Assembly: GCA_041396585.1 (NCBI GenBank)
Contig: JAWKYG010000007.1
Location: 198,791-262,790 of the forward strand
Source of the DNA: JAUIAI01 sp041396585
GTDB lineage: Bacteria > Pseudomonadota > Gammaproteobacteria > Burkholderiales > Burkholderiaceae_E
Direction of reading: 5' to 3'
DNA: 64,000 nt
The notes under the pieces were generated by a model. That model made no database searches and had not been told where the DNA came from. It saw only the letters and a list, made by a program, of their open reading frames with translations. Shown one piece after another: positions 16,501 to 23,687 of this stretch; within the stretch, counting starts at the first letter, position 1; the number at the start of each line of letters is the position of its first letter. Made by a program: the position numbers and the translations under genes.

Positions 16501-18921
16501 TTGAAGCATCGTACTAGCATACGAGCGGGCACGTCGTCGCCCGCATTCCGCTTTCGGGGGCCAGCCATCACGGCCATGGCCGTGTCCTCGCTGCTCGCCG
16601 CCTGCTCGAGCGTGCCCCTGCCCCCGATGGATCCGGCCACCGTCACGGCGCGCGCAGACTCCGGCCTGCCGCCGCAGGCACAGACGCGCAGCGCCTCGGT
16701 TGCGCCGGTTCAGACCCGGATCGACCGGATTCGCGCGCGCCAGTTGCTGGGCGCGGATGATGCTTCTGGCGAGGTGATGCAGGACCGCGCCGAGGTGGAT
16801 CGTCTGATCCGTACCCTGGAAACAGCCGACACGGATGGCACCACCGAGCTCGAAGCCCCCCGTCTGGCCGAGCGCATTGCGGATGACAGTATCTGGACCC
16901 GCATCCGCGCCGGATTCGGTCTGCCCGCGCTGAACACCCCCCTGGTCTCGACCAAGGTGCGTGGCTATCTGTCCGACCCGGCCTACCTGGAGCGGATGAT
17001 GACCCGCGCCGGCCGCTATTTGTTCCACATCGTGGAGGAGATCGAGCAGCGGGGCATGCCCACGGAGATTGCCCTGCTGCCTTTCGTCGAGAGTGCGATG
17101 AATCCGGTGGCGCTCTCCAATGCCCAGGCCGCCGGGCTCTGGCAGTTCATTCCGTCCACCGGCCGTGCCTACGACCTGAAGCAGAACTGGTGGGTCGACA
17201 ACCGGCGCGATGTGGTCGAGTCCACGCGCGCCGCGCTCGATTACCTGCAGATGCTGCACAAGATGCATGGCGGCGACTGGTTCCTGGCCCTGGCCTCGTA
17301 CAACTGGGGCGAGGGCTCGGTGAGCCGCGCGATCCGCCGCAACAAGCGCCGGGGCCTGGACACCGATTACCTGAGCCTGCGGCTGCCGCGCGAGACCCGT
17401 CATTACGTGCCCAAGCTCCTGGCGCTCAAGGAGATCCTGATCAAGGCGGACGAACTCGGACTGAAGCTGCCCGAGGTTCCGAACAAGCCCTATTTCGTAA
17501 TCATCGAAAAGACCCGGCCGATCGATCTCGAACTCGCAGCCGACTTCGCCGGCATGTCGGTCAAGGACTTCGTCGCGCTGAACCCGGCCCACAACCGGCC
17601 GGTGATCTCGGCCAGTCGCAACAACAAGGTCAAGATTCCGGCCGAGAACCTCGATCACTTCCTGACCGCCATGTCACAGCATGAGCGGTCCGGCCGGCCG
17701 TTCGTGACCTGGCGGCCGTACACGCTCAAGACCGGCGAGACGATCGCCAGCGTGGCCCGCAAGCACGGGATCGAATCGAACAAGCTGCTGCGTATCAACG
17801 GGCTCGCGAGCGGCCGCCAGATCATTGCCGGGACCCGCCTCCTGGTGCCCGATGACCGCGGCACCAAGGCAGAACACATCGCCGAGTTCACCGCACCGAC
17901 CGTGGTCGAGATCGTCGAGCATCCGGAGCGCTATTACCGGGTGCGCTCGCGCGATTCGCTGGCGCGGATCGCGCGACGTTTCGGTGTACGCAATACCGAT
18001 CTGCGTCGCTGGAACGGGCTGCGCAGCGACCGCATCCAGGTGGGGCAGCGCCTGCTGGTGGCGCAGCCATCGCGGCAGACGGTGCGAACCAATGAAAGCG
18101 GCCGGCGCCAGGTGCTGGCGGCCACCTCGATCAAGACGCTGGTTTACCGGCCCAGTATCGAACACTACGTGAAGCGCGGCGAGACGCTGAGCGGGATCGC
18201 CAGCCGCTACCAGGTGGACATCCGCGAGCTGCGTCAGTGGAACGGGATGCGCAGCAACCGGATCTTCGTCGGCCAGAAGTTGCAGGTGGCCAAGGCGACC
18301 ACACGTGAGCTGGTCGTTGCCAAGGAAGCCAGTGACAGTGTCCGCGTGAAATCCGGCGATACCCTGTCTGCGCTGGCGAATCGGCATGGCGTAGGGATCG
18401 ATGATCTGCGTCGCTGGAACGGGCTACGCGACGACCGCCTCCGGATCGGCCAGACGCTCAAGACAGCGGCGCCAAGCCAGCTCGCCAGCAGCAAGGCGAT
18501 CACGGCCGCGCCGGTACAGCTGGCCAGCAGCAAGACGATCGCGACCAAGACGCCCCGCCCGGCGAAGGCATCGCCCGCACCGCGCGCCGAGGCCGAGAAA
18601 CCCGCGGCGATCGTCAAGGTGACGGTGCGCCGCGGCGACACGCTGACCGCGATCGCCCGCCGGCATAACGTGACCATTGCCGATCTGCGCCGCTGGAACG
18701 GGCTGCGGCAAGATACACTGCATGTCGGGCTGGCTTTGCGTGTCAGCCCGCCTCGTCAGGGTCAGCCGGTTCAGCATCGGGTCAGCCGTGGCGATACGCT
18801 GACCGACATCGCACGCCGCTACGGCGTGAGCATCGATTATCTGCGCCGGGTCAACGGACTGCGCACGGATACGATCCACTACGGTCAGCAACTGGTCATC
18901 CACGACGAAAACGCTGCCTGA
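16501..18921 (+). CDS. mltD: MltD-like membrane-bound lytic transglycosylase with six LysM repeats
   Basis: 806-residue lipoprotein that cleaves the glycan strands of peptidoglycan. A TTG start at 16501, after TTGGGGG, gives an export signal with lipobox LLAAC. The GH23 transglycosylase domain holds the catalytic glutamate in LLPFVESAMNPVALS, then AAGLWQFIPSTGRAYDLKQN and LALASYNWGEGSVSRAIRR. Six LysM repeats follow, each with a core of the type GDTLSALANRHGVGIDDLRR WNGL, beginning near 17713, 17932, 18163, 18343, 18622 and 18772. E. coli MltD has two, so this protein has an extended peptidoglycan-binding tail. A Lys/Ala/Pro-rich linker separates repeats 4 and 5. The neighbourhood gloB-mltD is conserved. 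Confidence 0.93.
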   Translation: MKHRTSIRAGTSSPAFRFRGPAITAMAVSSLLAACSSVPLPPMDPATVTARADSGLPPQAQTRSASVAPVQTRIDRIRARQLLGADDASGEVMQDRAEVDRLIRTLETADTDGTTELEAPRLAERIADDSIWTRIRAGFGLPALNTPLVSTKVRGYLSDPAYLERMMTRAGRYLFHIVEEIEQRGMPTEIALLPFVESAMNPVALSNAQAAGLWQFIPSTGRAYDLKQNWWVDNRRDVVESTRAALDYLQMLHKMHGGDWFLALASYNWGEGSVSRAIRRNKRRGLDTDYLSLRLPRETRHYVPKLLALKEILIKADELGLKLPEVPNKPYFVIIEKTRPIDLELAADFAGMSVKDFVALNPAHNRPVISASRNNKVKIPAENLDHFLTAMSQHERSGRPFVTWRPYTLKTGETIASVARKHGIESNKLLRINGLASGRQIIAGTRLLVPDDRGTKAEHIAEFTAPTVVEIVEHPERYYRVRSRDSLARIARRFGVRNTDLRRWNGLRSDRIQVGQRLLVAQPSRQTVRTNESGRRQVLAATSIKTLVYRPSIEHYVKRGETLSGIASRYQVDIRELRQWNGMRSNRIFVGQKLQVAKATTRELVVAKEASDSVRVKSGDTLSALANRHGVGIDDLRRWNGLRDDRLRIGQTLKTAAPSQLASSKAITAAPVQLASSKTIATKTPRPAKASPAPRAEAEKPAAIVKVTVRRGDTLTAIARRHNVTIADLRRWNGLRQDTLHVGLALRVSPPRQGQPVQHRVSRGDTLTDIARRYGVSIDYLRRVNGLRTDTIHYGQQLVIHDENAA

Positions 18922-18935
18922 CGGAGCCTTGTTCG

Positions 18936-19718
18936 ATGTCATTTCTCGCCGGTAAGCGGATCCTGATCACGGGTCTGCTCTCTAACCGTTCGATCGCCTA
19001 CGGCATCGCGCGCGCCTGCAAGGCACAGGGCGCCGAACTGGCCTTCACCTATCAGAACGAGCGCTTCGAGGGCCGGGTCACCGACATGGCACGGGAGTTC
19101 GGCTCGGAGATCGCCCTGCCCTGCGACGTCGCCGAAGACGCTCAGATCGATGCGCTGTTCGCCGCGCTCGGTGAGCGCTGGACCCATCTCGACGGGCTGG
19201 TCCATGCGATCGCATTCGCGCCGCGCGAGGCGATCTCCGGCCAGTATCTGGACGGCGCCGACCGGGAGAGCTTCCGCATCGCCCACGATGTCTCCAGCTA
19301 CAGCCTGACCGCCCTGGTGCGCGGCGCGCTGCCTTTGATGCGTGAGCCAGGCGGCTCGGTGGTCTCGCTGACCTATCTCGGTGCCGACCGCGTGGTACCG
19401 AACTACAACACCATGGGCCTGGCCAAGGCCAGTCTGGAGGCCTCCGTGCGCTATCTGGCGGCCGATCTCGGCCCCCGGGGCACGCGGGTCAACGGCCTGT
19501 CGGCGGGGCCGATCAAGACCCTGGCCGCCAGCGGCATCAAGGGCTTTTCCAAGATGCTCGAGGCGGTCGAGCAGGCGGCTCCGATCCGGCGCAATGTGAC
19601 GATCGATGACGTCGGCAATGTGGCCGCGTTCCTGCTCTCGGATCTGGCCGCAGGAATGACCGGCGAGATCGTCTATGTCGACGGCGGTTTTCGCAATGTC
19701 GTTGCGGGCATGGGCTGA
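18936..19718 (+). CDS. fabI: Enoyl-ACP reductase (NADH)
   Basis: 260-residue FabI, the last reductase of each fatty acid elongation cycle. The nucleotide-binding N-terminus is ILITGLLSNRSIAYGIARA. The catalytic residues are Tyr147 (TYLGADRVVPN), Tyr157 (NYNTMGLAK) and Lys164, the FabI spacing. The C-terminus shows VNGLSAGPIKTLAASGIKGF and GEIVYVDGGF. The length is close to that of E. coli FabI (262). The gene starts 14 bases after the mltD stop and is probably co-transcribed with it. It is convergent with senA, with 17 bases between the stops. Confidence 0.96.
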   Translation: MSFLAGKRILITGLLSNRSIAYGIARACKAQGAELAFTYQNERFEGRVTDMAREFGSEIALPCDVAEDAQIDALFAALGERWTHLDGLVHAIAFAPREAISGQYLDGADRESFRIAHDVSSYSLTALVRGALPLMREPGGSVVSLTYLGADRVVPNYNTMGLAKASLEASVRYLAADLGPRGTRVNGLSAGPIKTLAASGIKGFSKMLEAVEQAAPIRRNVTIDDVGNVAAFLLSDLAAGMTGEIVYVDGGFRNVVAGMG

Positions 19719-19735
19719 ACCTGGGGCGGCGCCGC

Positions 19736-20902
19736 TCAGGCCGGCTCGTAGCACACGCGAAAGCCGAGGTAGGGATCATCGCGATCGGGCTTGTAGAAAT
19801 TGCGAAAGCGTCGATCGACCAGATCGCGCGGCGTCACGAACGATCCGCCACGCACCAGCCGGTGGTCTCGCAGCCAGGGCTGTGAATACTCGCGATACGC
19901 GCCCGGCGTGAATCCGGGCAAGGCATCGAACCAGGATGCCGTCCACTCCCACACCGAGGCACCCGCCTCGAAACCTTCGAGTTCCCGCGCCGCGCGCAGC
20001 CACTGTGCCTCGCTCGGCAGATGACCGCCGGCCCAGCGGGCAAAGGCCTCGGCCTCATAGGCGCTGACATGAGCCACCGGCCATTGCGGCGGTAGTGGCC
20101 GCCACTGTTGATGCAGGCGAACCTGCATCGTCTGGCCGTCACGACGCCAATCGCGCGGCAGCGAACGAGCGCTGGCGAGCAGCCAGCGCCAGCCGCTGTC
20201 AGACCATAGCGACGGATTGCGATAGCCGCCATCGTCCACGAACGCCAGGTAACGCTGGTTGGTCACCGGAGCGAGGTCGATCTCGAAGGCCGGCACCGGC
20301 ACCGGGTGTGCCCATTGCTCGTTATCGAACACGAAGCCCTCGCCGGCACGACTGCCGAGTTCGACCTCGCCCGTGCCAAGGGCGCCCCGGCCCGTGCACG
20401 CGATCTCGCCCGGGCCCTCGGCCTGGATGGCCGGACGCGGATAGCCGAGCGTCTGCCAGGTGTAGGCGAAGGCCTCGATGTGCATCATTTCGTGGGCCAC
20501 CGACAAGCGGTGGAAGTACAGACCGTCGTCATCATCGCGGGCATGCTGCAAGCGCTCGAGCGACGCTTCCTGAACCGCATCGACATAAGCCCGGCTGGCG
20601 GCCAGATCGGGCAATGGGATCGACCACCGGTCACGATGGGCAACCCGCGCGGAGTCATAGAGCCGGTCGCCGTCGGGATGCAGGCACGGCCTGCTCAGAT
20701 CGGCCTGACGCAAGATCCAGTACTCCTGGAACCAGGCGACATGACCAACCTCCCAGAGCGGCGGATTGATGATCGGAAGATAGGGCACGCGGGCAAGTTC
20801 ATCATCGATGTGCTCGAACATCGCCCAGGTATGCTCGCGGGTCTGGCGCAGTATTCGGGTAAGCTGGTCTCGATTCGCTCGACGCACTTTGGCTCCGTTC
20901 AC
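19736..20902 (-). CDS. senA: Selenoneine synthase SenA (EgtB-like)
   Basis: 388-residue non-haem iron enzyme of the EgtB/SenA family. An N-terminal DinB-like domain supplies the predicted iron ligands: His54 (PPLWEVGHVAWFQEYW), His137 and His141 (LSVAHEMMHIEAFAYTWQ). The C-terminal formylglycine-generating-enzyme-like domain shows PVTNQRYLAFVDDGG, HVSAYEAEAFARWAGGHLPS, WEWTASWF and RLVRGGSF. EgtB homologues join a thiol donor to hercynine. The divergent neighbour is a SenB selenosugar synthase, and egtD is close by, so selenoneine synthase is the best call. Ergothioneine synthase (EgtB) is the alternative from this protein alone. The GTG start at 20902 leaves 108 bases to the senB start. Confidence 0.84.
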   Translation of the reverse strand: MNGAKVRRANRDQLTRILRQTREHTWAMFEHIDDELARVPYLPIINPPLWEVGHVAWFQEYWILRQADLSRPCLHPDGDRLYDSARVAHRDRWSIPLPDLAASRAYVDAVQEASLERLQHARDDDDGLYFHRLSVAHEMMHIEAFAYTWQTLGYPRPAIQAEGPGEIACTGRGALGTGEVELGSRAGEGFVFDNEQWAHPVPVPAFEIDLAPVTNQRYLAFVDDGGYRNPSLWSDSGWRWLLASARSLPRDWRRDGQTMQVRLHQQWRPLPPQWPVAHVSAYEAEAFARWAGGHLPSEAQWLRAARELEGFEAGASVWEWTASWFDALPGFTPGAYREYSQPWLRDHRLVRGGSFVTPRDLVDRRFRNFYKPDRDDPYLGFRVCYEPA

Positions 20903-21010
20903 TCAAGGGGACGGGTGACGATCCGGCGGCCGGCCGGAACATGAAGATATCCTCAAACGCGGTCGGTCCGATTTCCTGGCGGACGGCCGCGCCCGCCTGA
21001 CCGAGGTTGC

Positions 21011-21991
21011 ATGTCCAAGATGCAAAACACGCCGCCCGCGGGCAAACCAACGGTGCTCATCGTCACGCCCGCGCTGGCCGCGGCCAACAACGGCAACTGG
21101 CGCACCGCCGCGCGCTGGCAACGATTCCTGCGCCCGATGGCCCATGTCAGCTGCGCGCTCGACTATCAGGGCCAGGCCTGCGACCTGATGATCGCACTGC
21201 ACGCGCGCCGCTCGGCCGACAGCATCGCACGCTTTGCCGCCAGTGGTCGGCCGCTGATCCTGGTCCTGACGGGTACCGATCTCTATCGCGATATCGACGA
21301 TGATGCCTCGGCACAGCGGTCTCTGACCCTTGCCGACCGCATCGTGGTGCTGCAGGCCTGCGGGCCCCGCCGCCTGCCCGTGGCGCTGCGGGAACGCTGC
21401 CTCGTCATCGAGCAATCGGCCCCTGCGCTTGCCCGTTTGCCGGCGCGGCGACGCAGTTTCGATATGGCGTTAGTGGGTCACGTGCGCGCCGAGAAAGACC
21501 CGATGACCGCGGTGCGTGCACTCTCGCGCCTGGCCCGCCATCCGGGCCTGCGTCTGCGCCACGTCGGTCGCGTCGACGATCCCGCTCTCGGCCCGGCGAT
21601 CCGCGCGGCGGCGGATCACGACCCGCGGATCGAACTGCTCGGCCAGATGACTCATGGCCGCACCCGCCGGCTGATCCGTGGCTCACGCGTGCTTTTGCTT
21701 CCATCGGTCATGGAGGGCGGTGCGAATGTCCTGATCGAGGCGGTGACCAGCGCGGTGCCCGTGCTGGCATCGGCGATCGATGGCTCGATCGGCCTGCTCG
21801 GCGCCGACTATCCCGGGCTGTTCCCGGTCGGCGATGATGCCGCGCTGGCCGGATTGATCGAGCGCTGCCTGGACGAGCAAGGATTCCTGGCCCGGCTCAC
21901 CGATGCCTGCCAACGTCGCGCGCCGTTGTTCGCGCCCGAGCGCGAGGCGCACGCGGTGCGCGACATGGTGAGCGGCCTGCTCAGGCCCTGA
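21011..21991 (+). CDS. senB: Selenosugar synthase SenB (glycosyltransferase family)
   Basis: 326-residue GT-B-type protein. The N-terminus has the features of the SenB family: VLIVTPALAAANNGNWRTAA, CDLMIALHARRSADSIARF, LTGTDLYRDI and ADRIVVLQACG. The C-terminal half is a glycosyltransferase group 1 fold (ALVGHVRAEKDPMTAVRALS, LLPSVMEGGANVLIEAVTS). SenB couples selenophosphate with a UDP-sugar to give the selenosugar that SenA attaches to hercynine. It is divergent from senA, and its 3' end overlaps the convergent egtD by 11 bases. This is the gene that marks the locus as selenium rather than sulfur metabolism. Confidence 0.87.
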   Translation: MSKMQNTPPAGKPTVLIVTPALAAANNGNWRTAARWQRFLRPMAHVSCALDYQGQACDLMIALHARRSADSIARFAASGRPLILVLTGTDLYRDIDDDASAQRSLTLADRIVVLQACGPRRLPVALRERCLVIEQSAPALARLPARRRSFDMALVGHVRAEKDPMTAVRALSRLARHPGLRLRHVGRVDDPALGPAIRAAADHDPRIELLGQMTHGRTRRLIRGSRVLLLPSVMEGGANVLIEAVTSAVPVLASAIDGSIGLLGADYPGLFPVGDDAALAGLIERCLDEQGFLARLTDACQRRAPLFAPEREAHAVRDMVSGLLRP

Positions 21992-22910
21992 CGGCCGCCA
22001 GACCCACCATGAACTGACGCCCCGGATCGGTCCAGTGCCCGCGCAGATCGAAGCCGGCACGCTCCAGCAGACTGCCGAAACCCTCTTCGGTGTACTTGTA
22101 CGAGTTCTCGCTGTGGATGGTCTCGCCGCGAGAAAAGGCCCTTTCACCGCCCGGCCAGCGCACGAGCAGATCCCGGCGCGCCACCAGATGCATCTCGATG
22201 CGCTGATGATGCTCGTCATAGACGGCCCGGTGGGCCCAGTCGGCCAGCGAGAAATCGCTGCCCAGCACCCGGTTGATGTGCAGCAGGGCATTGAGATTGA
22301 AGCTCGCGGTCACGCCAAGCGCATCATCGTAGGCGGCTTCGAGCGTGGCCTTGTCCTTCACGAGATCAGCGCCGATGAACAGCATCGTGGGGCTGTCACC
22401 GCCGCGCATCGCGGCCAGGCGGGTCAGAAAGGCCTCGGCTTGCCCGGGCGTGAAATTACCGATGCTCGAACCCGGATAGAAGAACACCAGCGGGCGATCG
22501 AGAAACTGCGCCGGTAACGACCAGGGCGCGGTAAAGTCGCGTGCCAAGGCGTGCATTTCTATGCCCGGCAACTCGCGTGCCAGCGCACTCACCGCCTGCT
22601 GCAGGAAAGACGCCGAAATGTCTACCGCCAGATAACGCGATGCCCGCAGAGACGGCAGCAGCGCCGCGGCCTTGCGGCAATCGCCGGCACCGAGATCGAC
22701 CAGTGTGAATTCCCTGGGCATAGCCTCGCAGACCTCGGGCAGACACGCCTGCAGGATGCCGGCCTCGGTGCGCGTCGGATAGTACTCGGGCAGTTCACAT
22801 ATGGCCGTGAACAGTCGCGAGCCAAGGCGATCGTAGAAATACTTGGGCGAGATCGAGGCCTGCGCTGCGCAAAGGCCCCGGGCCAGATCGGGATCGGTGG
22901 AATCAGTCAT
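21981..22910 (-). CDS. egtD: L-histidine N-alpha-methyltransferase EgtD
   Basis: 309-residue SAM methyltransferase that trimethylates histidine to hercynine. It has the EgtD N-terminus ISPKYFYDRLGSRLFTAICE followed by LPEYYPTRTEAGIL. The SAM loop is LVDLGAGDCRKA, with YLAVDISASFLQQAV and the substrate region FFYPGSSIGNF, then LFIGADLVKD. The C-terminus has IHSENSYKYTEEGF, typical of EgtD. The start at 22910 (MTDSTDPDLARGL) is the first in-family Met, although its ribosome site is weak. Hercynine is the shared precursor of ergothioneine and selenoneine, so EgtD feeds SenA here. It is divergent from the ABC transporter genes, only 24 bases away. Confidence 0.93.
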   Translation of the reverse strand: MTDSTDPDLARGLCAAQASISPKYFYDRLGSRLFTAICELPEYYPTRTEAGILQACLPEVCEAMPREFTLVDLGAGDCRKAAALLPSLRASRYLAVDISASFLQQAVSALARELPGIEMHALARDFTAPWSLPAQFLDRPLVFFYPGSSIGNFTPGQAEAFLTRLAAMRGGDSPTMLFIGADLVKDKATLEAAYDDALGVTASFNLNALLHINRVLGSDFSLADWAHRAVYDEHHQRIEMHLVARRDLLVRWPGGERAFSRGETIHSENSYKYTEEGFGSLLERAGFDLRGHWTDPGRQFMVGLAAVRA

Positions 22911-22934
22911 GCGTTGCCATGATAACGTGGGCCG

Positions 22935-23687
22935 ATGGAAAGCCCGCCAGTGACCTTGCCAACGCCGCCCGCGAAGCCGCCGCACGGGCCGGGCGAAGCT
23001 CCCGTGCCGGTACTGGCGATCCGCGGATTGAACAAAACCTTCGGCGCGAGAACACTGCTCAGTGACCTGGCGCTTACCGTCGACCCCGGGCAGAAGATCG
23101 CGCTGATGGGTGAGTCCGGCGCCGGTAAGTCCACCTTACTGAACATCATCGCCGGCCTCGAGGCCGCAGACAGTGGACGCATCGAGCTGCTCGGCCGGGC
23201 GCTGGCCGATGCCGACCCGGATGCGAACGCGGTGCTGCGGCGCCGTCATGTCGGCTTCGTTTTTCAGGCCTTTCACCTGATTGCCTATCTGCCGGTCTGG
23301 CAGAACGTGGCCTTGCCGTTGATGCTGCTGGGTGAGGCCCAGCCATCGGCGAGGCTTGCTGCGCTCGAATGGCTCGAGCGGGTCGGGGTTCACGCCAGGG
23401 CCAACGCGCTCGCCCGGGATCTCTCCGGCGGCGAACAACAACGGGTGGCGATCGCGCGCGCCCTGATCCATCGGCCGGCGCTGGTACTGGCCGATGAACC
23501 GACCGGCAACCTCGACCCGGGCACGGCGGCGCGCGTTCTCGAGCAGCTGTGCCGGGCCGCCGATGACAGCGGCGCGGCGCTGCTGATGGTCACCCACTCC
23601 GAGCGCGCGGCCGTGGCGATGGACAGCGTCCTGATGCTGGCCGACGGCCGGCTCGCCCCGACCACCCCCACCCCGGACCTGGGATGA
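22935..23687 (+). CDS. ABC transporter ATP-binding protein (LolD/MacB-type)
   Basis: 250-residue ATPase. The Walker A is MGESGAGKSTLLNIIAGLEA, the Q-loop region VGFVFQAFHLIAYLPVWQN, the signature LSGGEQQRVAIARALIHRPA and the Walker B LVLADEPTGNLDPGT, with the switch histidine in MVTHSE. The first 25 residues are Pro-rich and unconserved; a GTG at 23004 is an alternative start that would leave more promoter space from egtD. It overlaps the following FtsX-family permease by 4 bases. This pairing belongs to the group that works on envelope lipoproteins, lipids or peptides rather than on nutrient import. Confidence 0.92.
   Translation: MESPPVTLPTPPAKPPHGPGEAPVPVLAIRGLNKTFGARTLLSDLALTVDPGQKIALMGESGAGKSTLLNIIAGLEAADSGRIELLGRALADADPDANAVLRRRHVGFVFQAFHLIAYLPVWQNVALPLMLLGEAQPSARLAALEWLERVGVHARANALARDLSGGEQQRVAIARALIHRPALVLADEPTGNLDPGTAARVLEQLCRAADDSGAALLMVTHSERAAVAMDSVLMLADGRLAPTTPTPDLG

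Noticed and set aside
19736..20902. The EgtB-like gene as an ovothiol (OvoA) or plain ergothioneine enzyme
   Set aside because: It lacks the C-terminal methyltransferase domain of OvoA, and the adjacent SenB-type gene favours selenoneine synthesis; EgtB remains a lesser alternative.
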